From positions 95,325 to 159,324 of the forward strand of contig DAORDH010000008.1 of assembly GCA_035345875.1 (NCBI GenBank): a stretch of DNA of 64,000 nt. Direction: 5' to 3'. The first letter of the stretch is position 1, and each line of letters begins with the position of its first letter. The DNA is from UBA2033 sp035345875. Lineage in GTDB: Bacteria > Spirochaetota > Leptospiria > Leptospirales > Leptospiraceae. The notes under the pieces were generated by a model, which was given only the letters and a program-made list of their open reading frames with translations, did not search any database and was not told where the DNA came from. Positions 9,502 through 17,090 of this stretch are shown in pieces. The translations under genes and the position numbers were made by a program.

Positions 9502-9783
9502 GTGATTTTATCATTCAAAGATAAAGAATCTGAAAAGATATGGAACTCTGAATTTACAAAGAAATTTCCCATTGAAATTCAAAAGAAGGCAAAAATGAAA
9601 TTAGAACTTCTAAATGCCGCAAAAAAATTAGAGGAGCTAAAAATACCACCATCTAACCGTTTACATATTTTGCATGGAGATAGAAAGGGGCAACAGAGTA
9701 TTTCAGTGAATGACCAGTTTAGGATTTGCTTTGTTTGGGAAAATGGAAATGCTTGTAATGTAGAAGTAGTTGATTATCATTAG
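9502..9783 (+). CDS. higB: HigB-type RelE-superfamily mRNA interferase toxin
   Basis: The 93-residue protein matches the killer/HigB family: PPSNRLHILHGDRKGQQSISVNDQFRICF, with the basic and aromatic residues expected for ribosome-dependent mRNA cleavage, and a C-terminal VVDYH. It begins with GTG. It lies 9 bases before the antitoxin, in the toxin-first order typical of higBA. Confidence 0.9.
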   Translation: MILSFKDKESEKIWNSEFTKKFPIEIQKKAKMKLELLNAAKKLEELKIPPSNRLHILHGDRKGQQSISVNDQFRICFVWENGNACNVEVVDYH

Positions 9784-9792
9784 GTTATTATT

Positions 9793-10110
9793 ATGAAAAA
9801 GAAAATAAATGCAGAATTAAATATTCATCCAGGAGAAATTCTAAAGAAAGAATTTTTAGAAGAGCTAGGAATTTCAGCTAGAACGTTATGCTTAGAAACG
9901 GGAATTCCTGAATCCAATTTAAGTCAAATTTTGAAAGGCAAACGAGATATTACTGCTCATATTTCTCTACTCCTAGGAAAATTTTTCGGATTAAACGATG
10001 TTTTTTTTCTTACAATGCAGAATCATTATGATATTACAAAAGAAAAAATGATTCATGAGATAAGACTCTCTAAAATTCGTCCCTATCATAAATTGAAGAA
10101 GTCTGCTTGA
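9793..10110 (+). CDS. higA: HigA-type antitoxin, XRE helix-turn-helix
   Basis: The 105-residue protein starts with the HigA signature IHPGEILKKEFLEELGIS. Its Cro/C1-type helix-turn-helix covers about residues 25-70 (LCLETGIPESNLSQILKGKR). It should neutralise HigB and repress the operon through the palindrome at 9475-9495. The neighbouring genes give no hint that the module belongs to a larger mobile element. Confidence 0.9.
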   Translation: MKKKINAELNIHPGEILKKEFLEELGISARTLCLETGIPESNLSQILKGKRDITAHISLLLGKFFGLNDVFFLTMQNHYDITKEKMIHEIRLSKIRPYHKLKKSA

Positions 10111-10173
10111 TTTTCTTGAAACGATTGGCTTACAGAAAAAGCAGAAAGTTTAAGTTAAGGTTTTCTTTTGCTC

Positions 10174-10204
10174 TTGACAATCTGAATTTACTTCAGACTA
10201 TAAC
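10174..10204 (+). promoter_or_regulatory. Candidate sigma-70-type promoter of the 7TMR cyclase
   Basis: TTGACA at 10174-10179 and TATAAC at 10199-10204 are spaced 19 bases apart. The -10 ends five bases before the ATG at 10210, so transcription would begin at or next to the start codon. Confidence 0.4.
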
Positions 10205-10209
10205 GGGTC

Positions 10210-12468
10210 ATGTTCTCACCCAAGAAAAGACTCTTAAAGATTAAAAACGATGGACTCCGATTAACACCGATATTCTGCAAAGAAAGAATTGGAATGCTTC
10301 TTCGTCATTGTAAGGAATGCATATATGCGTTCCCTACTTGTGCGATTATTTTTCTCTTCTCCATATTACCGATATCCGCATTAGATACAATCGATATCAA
10401 CACATGTAATCCGAATTGTGTAATCGGAAAGAATTTGGAAATCCTAGAAGACAAGACAAATACATTGACGATTAACGATATTCGCGATCCCCGCAGGGAC
10501 AAGGCATGCCTTGTCCCTGCGGATACGACAACAGAACCTTGTTGGAAGAAAAGCGAATCAGACAAACCAAATTTTGGAATATCTGCATCTGCCTATTGGG
10601 TGCGATTTAAAGTTGCGAATAATACGGATAAGCCGGTAAGATATTTTTTGGAATTGTATTATCCTCAATTAGATTACGCCCATTTTTATTACTACCAAAA
10701 TGGACATATAAAAGAAATTGTTTTAGGTGATAGAATTTCATTTTACAAAAGAACTCTTCCTAATAGAAATCCTTTATTTGAAATTAAAATGAAAGCCCAA
10801 AAGGAAGGAGTATACTTTATGAAGTTTACTTCTCAAGGCACAGTTACATTTCCACTCTCTTTATGGGAGCCGAAAGCTTTTTATGACTATGACCATAATA
10901 TGCAAATGTATTATGGATTCTATTTTGGGATTCTTTTTGTAATGGCAATGTATAATCTTTTTCTTTATTTTTCTATCCATGATAAAGTATATTTATTCTA
11001 TGTTTTTTACTTGGTTGGTATTAGCTCTGTTGCATCATTACAGGCAGGTTTTGCTTATGAATATTTATTTCCTGATAGTCCAAGTTTTATTAATATATAC
11101 TTCTTTATTAGTATTGCAGAGGCTGGTTTTGGTATTATATTATTTACGCGAAGTTTCTTAAATACAAAAATTCAGTTACCTAAAGTCGATTGGATTTTAA
11201 AGGTTTACTTTATCCTTTTTATAGTTCTTTTCATTGGCGGGGTGTTTTTACCTTATCATAGTGTTATTCCTTTCTCGGCATTGCTAATGATCATAACTCC
11301 AACGACTTGTTTTATCATTGCCTTCATACTCTTACGAAAAGGATACCGCCCAGCTCGTTTGTATTTTTTAGCGTGGTCTTTGCAAATCATATCAACAATT
11401 ATGTTTGCATTTAGAGGAATAGGTCTTTTGCCAACACACTTTATCATTGTGCATGGCTTTGAAGTAGGTTCAGTAATTGAAGTAATCCTCCTATCACTTG
11501 CACTCGCTGATCGTATCAACATTCTCAAAAAAGAAAAAGAGGAATCCCAAAAAGCGTTAATAGCCAAACAAGAAGAAGCAATTGCAATACAAAAAGAATT
11601 AATTTCTTCCTACGCCCGCTTTGTCCCTGAACAACTTCTAACATTTCTAGGAAAAGACATCATCACAAAAGTAGGACTTGGAGATTCTGTGCAAAAAGAT
11701 ATGACGATTTTATTTTCCGACATACGCGCGTTTACCTCTATTTCGGAAAGTTTGAGTCCGAGTGAGAACTTTGGATTTATCAATTCTTATTTGGAAACAA
11801 TGGGACCGATCATTCGTAAACACAATGGATTTATCGATAAATACATTGGAGATGCGATCATGGCTTTGTTTCCACAAAAGCCTTCTGATGCAATCGATGC
11901 TTCCATTGAAATGTTAGAAGAATTGCATAAACTAAACGTTAAACGAAAAGCAAAGGGCTATTCTCCGATTTCGATTGGAATTGGAATTCATACAGGAAGT
12001 CAAATGCTTGGAATCATTGGAGAAAAAGAGAGAATGGAAGGGACAGTGATTTCAGATGTAGTCAATACCGCCTCTCGTTTAGAGGGGCTAACAAAGGCAT
12101 ACTCCACAGCCCTTCTTGTAAGTGAAGATGTTCTAGATGGAGTAGCGGATAAAGACAAATACGAATTTCGTTTTCTTGATACAGTGAAAGTAAAAGGCAA
12201 AAATAAAGCCGTTCGTATATTTGAAATTCTAAATGGGGTCTCTCCTCGAATCCGTGAATTGAAACTTCAAACCAAGCCAGATTTCGAAGCTGGAATTAAT
12301 TTTTATTATTCTAAAAATTTCAAAGACTCCATCAAAAAGATGAAATCAGTTTTGAAAAAAGACTCCAAAGATAAAGCTGCAGAGCTTTACATTGAAAGAT
12401 GTAATTTCTATTCTAAGAATGGAGTTGATCCTAACTGGGATGGAATTGAAAAATTGGATTTTAAGTGA
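10210..12468 (+). CDS. 7TMR-DISM receptor fused to class III adenylate/guanylate cyclase
   Basis: Domain order: a long N-terminal extension with signal sequence, a periplasmic 7TMR-DISMED2 sensor (about residues 85-215), seven membrane helices (about 230-435), a coiled coil, and a class III cyclase (about 495-675). The cyclase has metal aspartates in LFSDIRAF and YIGDAIMA, the DKYIGD lysine, and MEGTVISDVVNTASRLE. The tail (ERCNFYSKNG..PNWDGIEKL) resembles that of the chemosensory cyclase at 41758. Two starts are possible. The ATG at 10210 fits a leaderless promoter. The ATG at 10291 starts directly at the signal sequence. A perfect 32-base palindrome lies inside the gene and is translated. 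Converges with marR, overlapping it by 8 bases. Confidence 0.9.
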   Translation: MFSPKKRLLKIKNDGLRLTPIFCKERIGMLLRHCKECIYAFPTCAIIFLFSILPISALDTIDINTCNPNCVIGKNLEILEDKTNTLTINDIRDPRRDKACLVPADTTTEPCWKKSESDKPNFGISASAYWVRFKVANNTDKPVRYFLELYYPQLDYAHFYYYQNGHIKEIVLGDRISFYKRTLPNRNPLFEIKMKAQKEGVYFMKFTSQGTVTFPLSLWEPKAFYDYDHNMQMYYGFYFGILFVMAMYNLFLYFSIHDKVYLFYVFYLVGISSVASLQAGFAYEYLFPDSPSFINIYFFISIAEAGFGIILFTRSFLNTKIQLPKVDWILKVYFILFIVLFIGGVFLPYHSVIPFSALLMIITPTTCFIIAFILLRKGYRPARLYFLAWSLQIISTIMFAFRGIGLLPTHFIIVHGFEVGSVIEVILLSLALADRINILKKEKEESQKALIAKQEEAIAIQKELISSYARFVPEQLLTFLGKDIITKVGLGDSVQKDMTILFSDIRAFTSISESLSPSENFGFINSYLETMGPIIRKHNGFIDKYIGDAIMALFPQKPSDAIDASIEMLEELHKLNVKRKAKGYSPISIGIGIHTGSQMLGIIGEKERMEGTVISDVVNTASRLEGLTKAYSTALLVSEDVLDGVADKDKYEFRFLDTVKVKGKNKAVRIFEILNGVSPRIRELKLQTKPDFEAGINFYYSKNFKDSIKKMKSVLKKDSKDKAAELYIERCNFYSKNGVDPNWDGIEKLDFK
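10491..10522. repeat. 32-bp perfect palindrome inside the cyclase coding sequence
   Basis: Every base from 10491 to 10522 pairs symmetrically about the central GGCATGCC, with arms built on CAGGGACAAGG and its complement. In frame it encodes about residues 95-104 (PRRDKACLVPA), within the sensor region before the sequence TTTEPCW. Palindromes with the words AGGGACAAGGC are, to my knowledge, a widespread class of intergenic REP-like elements. A relative with arms GACGCACG lies at 62248-62275. Confidence 0.8.
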
Positions 12469-12937
12469 AACTAGTTTCCTTCGAAAGATTTTCTTTTAAT
12501 CTCTGAAAAATGATTCGAAGATTTGTTTGCTCTTCTTTCGATAGATTGTCAATAAAGTATTTATAGATGCATTCTTTATATTTGACCCAAGCTTTTTTAA
12601 CTAAGTTACTTCCCTTTTCTGTAATTTCAGCATAGTAGGATCTTCCATCGTCTTGGTTTTTATAGCGGGTTACTAGTTTTTCTTTTTCTAATGTGTTCAT
12701 AATTTTTGAAATTCCGCTTTTTGTTAAAAGACATTTTTTAGACAGTTCCCCAAGAGTTCTTTTCTTTTCCCGACTTTGCTCTAAAACAATCAATACATCA
12801 TACCAAGCGAGCGGAATTAAACCAGCAAGCGACATTTCCTTTTCGATTTGGAACATCACATCAGCATGAAAGGAAAGAAAACTTCTCCATGATTCAACTT
12901 CTAAAATTCTTTGTTCTTTTTTTTGCTCTTTATCCAT
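12461..12937 (-). CDS. MarR-family transcriptional regulator
   Basis: The 158-residue protein has the MarR winged helix-turn-helix. The recognition region is LGELSKKCLLTKSGISKIMNTLEKEKLVTRYKNQDDGRSYYAEITEKG, in which the DDGRS wing is diagnostic, with dimerising helices at both ends. It is divergent from doxX. Two copies of an 18-base palindrome lie in the 90-base gap, so it very likely represses itself and doxX until a ligand or oxidant releases it. Confidence 0.92.
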   Translation of the reverse strand: MDKEQKKEQRILEVESWRSFLSFHADVMFQIEKEMSLAGLIPLAWYDVLIVLEQSREKKRTLGELSKKCLLTKSGISKIMNTLEKEKLVTRYKNQDDGRSYYAEITEKGSNLVKKAWVKYKECIYKYFIDNLSKEEQTNLRIIFQRLKENLSKETSFT

Positions 12938-12956
12938 AGAATAATTTTACAAAAAG

Positions 12957-12974
12957 TAGTTGACTTGTCAACTA
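12957..12974. promoter_or_regulatory. MarR operator, copy 1
   Basis: TAGTTGACTTGTCAACTA is a perfect palindrome of two 8-base arms around TT, 20 bases upstream of the marR start codon. A TATAAT follows at 12976-12981. Confidence 0.75.
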
Positions 12975-12996
12975 ATATAATTTAAATAGTTTTTGA

Positions 12997-13014
12997 TAGT
13001 TGAGTAGTCAACTA
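12997..13014. promoter_or_regulatory. MarR operator, copy 2
   Basis: TAGTTGAGTAGTCAACTA matches copy 1 at 16 of 18 positions, with its centre exactly 40 bases away (about four helical turns). It lies just before the SD of doxX. Same-face spacing would allow cooperative binding of two dimers. Confidence 0.75.
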
Positions 13015-13027
13015 ATTGGAGATTAAA

Positions 13028-13477
13028 ATGAATGAGATTTTACAAAAACTTTTTACGACTGATAATAGCTGGATTGGTTTAATTTGTCGACTTACAATAG
13101 GGATCATGATTTTACCACATGGCGCACAGAAATTACTAGGATGGTTTGGTGGTTATGGCTTTGATGGAACAATGAATTTTTTCACTGATTCTATGAAACT
13201 TCCTTATATCATTGCACTGCTTATAATTTTAGGCGAGTTCTTTGGTGGAGTAGCATTAATTTTAGGAGTAGGAACTCGTTTCTTTGCAGCTTGGGTTGGA
13301 ATCATACTTTTAAGTGCTATGTTTATTGTTCACTTAGAAAATGGTTTCTTTATGAATTGGTTTGGAAATCAAAAAGGAGAAGGTATTGAATTTTTTATTC
13401 TTGTGCTAGGTCTGACTATCTCTCTTTTGATTGAAGGCGGTGGAAAATATTCAGTGGATTCTATATTGTTTAAATGA
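13028..13477 (+). CDS. DoxX-family membrane protein
   Basis: The protein has four membrane helices with DoxX features: LICRLTIGIMILPHGAQKLLGWFGGYGF near the N-terminus and IILGEFFGGVALILGVGTRF in the second and third helices. DoxX/DoxD relatives are quinone-linked oxidoreductase subunits or redox-stress membrane proteins. The ATG at 13028 is chosen because GGAG sits 7 bases upstream; an upstream TTG at 13016 has no such support. Regulation by the adjacent MarR protein is predicted from the twin operators. Confidence 0.88.
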   Translation: MNEILQKLFTTDNSWIGLICRLTIGIMILPHGAQKLLGWFGGYGFDGTMNFFTDSMKLPYIIALLIILGEFFGGVALILGVGTRFFAAWVGIILLSAMFIVHLENGFFMNWFGNQKGEGIEFFILVLGLTISLLIEGGGKYSVDSILFK

Positions 13478-13488
13478 TAAAATGAAAA

Positions 13489-13531
13489 TTCTTACTCTAA
13501 TGAATCAGTCCTCGATTCATTAGAGTAAGAA
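13489..13531. terminator. Strong perfect hairpin between convergent genes
   Basis: An 18-base stem (ttcttactctaatgaatc and its exact complement) closes a seven-base loop, and a smaller hairpin (atcttct/agaagat) follows directly at 13532-13549. On the minus strand the stem is followed by AATTTTCATTTT. It lies just after doxX and upstream of the convergent barrel gene, so it may terminate in both directions. Confidence 0.55.
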
Positions 13532-13669
13532 ATCTTCTAAAAAGAAGATTGTAAAAGTCTGATTCAATCGGCAAAATGGAAGGTTTCTTGCTTAGTATAA
13601 ACTTTTACAATTTTAAATCTATATTTCTAAACTTTCTTAAAATACTCTTTTTTATTTCTAATAACGTCC

Positions 13670-14467
13670 CTATTCAAAAACGTGAAAGTAACTGATTCGA
13701 ATTCCGCGATCCATCAGTCTTTCAGGAATAACTGGAAGTTGACCAGAAACAGCAAGATAGCCACCTTTATAAATTTGATAACTCAATCCCGGATATACAT
13801 TCCAAAATTTTGTATTCACATCTACAACTGGGTTGTAAGGTTTTCGATATTCCGTTTCAGCGAATAACCGTAATTTATCCGTTACACCATACGATAATGC
13901 AAGACCTGCTTGATAGTATCTTCTGAATTCTTCTTGCGAGTTTTCTTTAAAAGCTCGATTGGTTTCCGATTGAAATTGTAAATCCACGATTGCTTCAAAC
14001 GATCCTATCTTCAAACCAAAGTTAAGATTTGGTCGAACTAAATAGAGCTCAGGAGCAACACCATCTCGGGCATATTGTTTAGATTGTCTATCAAACCACC
14101 TAACACCACCACCCCAAACAAAAGCACCGAAGGAGAATTGATGTTCTCTGGCAAATTTTAATCCCACATTGAGTCTATCGTATTGAGTTATCGTCTTTGA
14201 TCCAGATCTTTCCCATTGGGACTTTGTGGTTCCTACTTTGATTGAAAAGTATTGTAAGAATTTATACTCGCCTTCAATGTATCCTACTTTTTCTCTTTGA
14301 TAAATATTGGAGTCCCTTTTTTCTGATACCTGTCCATCAATTCTGACTTTTGTGTAGACTGCGGCTGGTTCCACTCTTAGAGGAATTGCAAAAGAACTCT
14401 GTTCCTCTGCAGAAATTCGAATGATCCCAAATAAAAATAGTATGCTTACTAGAATTTTATTTTTCAT
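13670..14467 (-). CDS. Putative outer-membrane beta-barrel protein
   Basis: The 265-residue protein has a signal peptide (cleavage near ISA-EEQ) and alternating amphipathic strands rich in aromatic and small residues. It ends in phenylalanine-valine-phenylalanine-glutamate (FHVFE). No specific family is recognised. It overlaps the end of the SGNH lipoprotein gene, suggesting coupled translation and a joint envelope role. Barrel assignment is by pattern only. Confidence 0.55.
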   Translation of the reverse strand: MKNKILVSILFLFGIIRISAEEQSSFAIPLRVEPAAVYTKVRIDGQVSEKRDSNIYQREKVGYIEGEYKFLQYFSIKVGTTKSQWERSGSKTITQYDRLNVGLKFAREHQFSFGAFVWGGGVRWFDRQSKQYARDGVAPELYLVRPNLNFGLKIGSFEAIVDLQFQSETNRAFKENSQEEFRRYYQAGLALSYGVTDKLRLFAETEYRKPYNPVVDVNTKFWNVYPGLSYQIYKGGYLAVSGQLPVIPERLMDRGIRISYFHVFE

Positions 14468-15296
14468 AATTAGTATATCCTTCTAATACGCTTACATATC
14501 TTTTCGCGATCAAACTAAAGCCACCGGTGTTCGGATGAATACAGTCCCACATATTTCCTGCCGCTGCTACAGGAGGTCCACCTAACGTCCTTCTCAAATC
14601 AATATATCTCAACTGTGGTTCACGAGTTGTTAAATCTCTCAGCATATTATTGTAATCAGATAAAACATCGACTTCCAAAGTATTAATTTCTGTATCTGTA
14701 AAACCGGCTGAGCGAAGCGTTGCTCTACATCCTGTAGATCCTGGAGCACTAACAACATCTGGATTTGGATAATCATACCCATGTATAATCCAAAGCATTG
14801 GCGCTCCCCCATATTTTTGAACTTTATATGCGTTACCCGATCGAATTAGATTTAAAAGAAGATTTTGGACTGTATTAAATCTAGCCTGTTTCTCAGCCGC
14901 AAATCTTCCAACATATGCACTCGGATTTCCCTGAATATCATTTCCTCCCAAAGATAAAAGCATGTATTTTATATCTGGTCCTGCATCATCTATTACTTTA
15001 GTATAGAGTGCTGTATTATAAACAGTTGCCATTGTTTGCCCCGCTAGAGTAGAACCTACCATTTTATAATTGTAGTTTTTTTCTAACTGCACACGTAACG
15101 ATTCAATTAAAGGAACTCCAAGAGCAAGGTCAGTCCAACTATCACCTAGAATTCCATACTTAACTCCTCTCTGTGTAGGACATATCGCACCCACATAGCA
15201 AAGAAATTGAGATCTAAATTCCTTGGGCATATCATGCTTCTTTGAGTCACAATTTGTAAGAAAAATAATAAACAACAAGATTGAAATGAATTTCAT
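14457..15296 (-). CDS. SGNH/GDSL-type esterase lipoprotein
   Basis: A lipoprotein signal (FIIFLTNC) is followed by SGNH hydrolase blocks: GILGDSWTDLA (block I serine), SLGGNDIQGN (block III Gly and Asn), and WDCIHPNTGG (block V Asp and His). It should hydrolyse an ester, for example an acetyl or acyl group on an envelope glycan or lipid, outside the inner membrane. I start it at the ATG at 15296, where the signal sequence begins, rather than a TTG at 15308. It overlaps the barrel gene downstream by 11 bases and directly follows the VOC gene. Confidence 0.82.
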   Translation of the reverse strand: MKFISILLFIIFLTNCDSKKHDMPKEFRSQFLCYVGAICPTQRGVKYGILGDSWTDLALGVPLIESLRVQLEKNYNYKMVGSTLAGQTMATVYNTALYTKVIDDAGPDIKYMLLSLGGNDIQGNPSAYVGRFAAEKQARFNTVQNLLLNLIRSGNAYKVQKYGGAPMLWIIHGYDYPNPDVVSAPGSTGCRATLRSAGFTDTEINTLEVDVLSDYNNMLRDLTTREPQLRYIDLRRTLGGPPVAAAGNMWDCIHPNTGGFSLIAKRYVSVLEGYTNYEK

Positions 15297-15308
15297 TCGA
15301 TTCACCAA

Positions 15309-15776
15309 TCAGGAGATGCTGTTAAATGCTTTTATTACATCTGCAGGAGCTTGCACTAACTCAACTAAAACTCCCTCAGAGCAAAGAGGAAATTCTTCAT
15401 TTCCTTTTGGATGAATAAAACAAACATCAAAACCGCTTGCCCCTTTTCTAATTCCACCAGGAGTAAAACGGACACCTTGTTCGCCTAACCACTTAACGCA
15501 TGCAGGAAGATCATCAATCCAAAGTCCAATATGATTTAATTTCGGATCGTGAACTTTTGGGCTTTTATTAGCATCGATAGGCATCATTAAATCTACTTCC
15601 ACTGCAAAGTGACCAGCACCGATTCTGTAGATGTCCTCATCTACGTTTTCTTTTTCACTTTTATAATTTCCAATTTTGGTAAGACCCATGATGTCTCCCC
15701 AAAATTTACTGAGTTTGTCTTTATTCTCATTTCCAATAGCTACTTGTTGAATTCCTAAAACTTTAAATGGTCTCAT
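15309..15776 (-). CDS. VOC-superfamily protein (glyoxalase/epimerase-like)
   Basis: From the ATG at 15776, which has the SD gaggaga, this is a 155-residue two-module vicinal-oxygen-chelate protein. Putative metal ligands occur at QQVAIG, HFAVEVDL, LNHIGLWI and GVLVELVQAP, in the order expected for glyoxalase I or methylmalonyl-CoA epimerase. The longer frame to 15869 adds 31 residues that do not look like the family. The exact substrate is unknown. It may be first in an operon with the SGNH esterase and the barrel protein. Confidence 0.8.
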   Translation of the reverse strand: MRPFKVLGIQQVAIGNENKDKLSKFWGDIMGLTKIGNYKSEKENVDEDIYRIGAGHFAVEVDLMMPIDANKSPKVHDPKLNHIGLWIDDLPACVKWLGEQGVRFTPGGIRKGASGFDVCFIHPKGNEEFPLCSEGVLVELVQAPADVIKAFNSIS

Positions 15777-16034
15777 TCTAATTCTCCTCTTATTACCATA
15801 TATCAAAATTAAAAATTGATACAATAATTGAAACTCTATTTTAACATGAGTTTGATTTAAAAATCTCACCCAGACTGTTTTTTTAGATAGTGTAAAATGA
15901 ATTTGTAAATTTCCTTTTGTTAAATCAGAAGTTAAGTTAATGAAAAAAGTTTCCTTCTACGAAAACCTTTTTAAATAAATTCTAATTCACTCCATTTCAT
16001 TGGAGGAAAATTTTAAATTTTTTAGTTTATTTCT

Positions 16035-17090
16035 TTATTCGGGCTTGATTCCATACTGTTGCATAACAGAGAGAATTTCGTCTGAATCAGTTAATTTATC
16101 CACATTCATTTCAATTACTTCGGAAGATTTAATTTTATACCCACTTTCTGTCTCTGTCAGATTTAAAATTCCTATCTTATCACCTAACACATCAAAAGTA
16201 GAGTAAACTTTGACTCCATTCACTTCTAAATATCCAGTTTTATTACTTACTGGTTTTCGAATGGATTCATCCCCATAAATTACAATAAAGTTTTTATTTA
16301 AGGAAGTTAAGCGAACAGCCTCATCTGTAGAACCATGTAGAAGCAGAATGTATAAGTCCGCTTTATTTTCATCAATCGAGATTATATTTTGTAAAGTAGA
16401 TTCTAATCCTTTGATAATGAATTTTCTTTTTAACTCTCCCGAAAGTGTATATTGAATCGTTGGACTCGTGAGAGAAATGATACCTATTCTTTTGTTTCCT
16501 TTTTTAATAATAGAGATAGGTTTTCCAACTTTACTCGATCCAAAAAATTTTTTTATAAATACATTAGCTGAATTTAACGGATAACGTTCTGAATCTACTA
16601 TAGAAACTAAATCCTCTTGTAAATCGTTGATCCCCACACCTACAGAAACATAGCCCATTTTGAAAAAAGAATGAAAAATTGCTTCTGTCTTATTCTTTTT
16701 GCTTTTTACATCAAGTGAATTTCCTGTATCTACTAAAATATCCTTGGAAGAGTTTATTCCTTTCTGCTTTAAAAACGTATCTCGTTTTGCTAGACCAACA
16801 GATAGTTTCAATCCACAGATACAAGAATACAAATTACCAGAAAGAGAGGAACTATAAATAATTCGAAAATCTTCTGCATTTAAGGAAATGGAAAAAGTTA
16901 AAATGAACAAAAATAGAATTGTAGGGAATTTGAAAAATTTGTCATGGAGAAGCTGTTGAATCCATAGCTTCTTTGGTTTAGATCGTCCATCAACACGTTC
17001 AAGAGAACAATTTACTAGCAAGCTGAATAGTTTTGCTTTAAATTTAATTATATGCTTATTATAGAAAATAAAATTAATTTTTCGGATCAT
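16035..17090 (-). CDS. Exported degenerate metallophosphatase (UshA/5'-nucleotidase N-domain-like)
   Basis: After a signal-like segment (FPTILFLFILTFSISLNA) the sequence follows the order of calcineurin-like 5'-nucleotidases. It has SSSLSGNLYSCICGLKLSVGLAKRD (compare the usual T-D-x-H-G and the CGC..GGLARR variant), ILVDTGNSLD, GVGINDLQ (where GNHE is usual) and LLLHGSTDEA. Several metal ligands are missing, so activity is doubtful. The ATG at 17090 overlaps the DUF2339 gene end by 17 bases but leaves an atypical 50-residue leader before the hydrophobic segment, so the start is uncertain. Last gene of the minus-strand operon beginning at 22361. Confidence 0.5.
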   Translation of the reverse strand: MIRKINFIFYNKHIIKFKAKLFSLLVNCSLERVDGRSKPKKLWIQQLLHDKFFKFPTILFLFILTFSISLNAEDFRIIYSSSLSGNLYSCICGLKLSVGLAKRDTFLKQKGINSSKDILVDTGNSLDVKSKKNKTEAIFHSFFKMGYVSVGVGINDLQEDLVSIVDSERYPLNSANVFIKKFFGSSKVGKPISIIKKGNKRIGIISLTSPTIQYTLSGELKRKFIIKGLESTLQNIISIDENKADLYILLLHGSTDEAVRLTSLNKNFIVIYGDESIRKPVSNKTGYLEVNGVKVYSTFDVLGDKIGILNLTETESGYKIKSSEVIEMNVDKLTDSDEILSVMQQYGIKPE

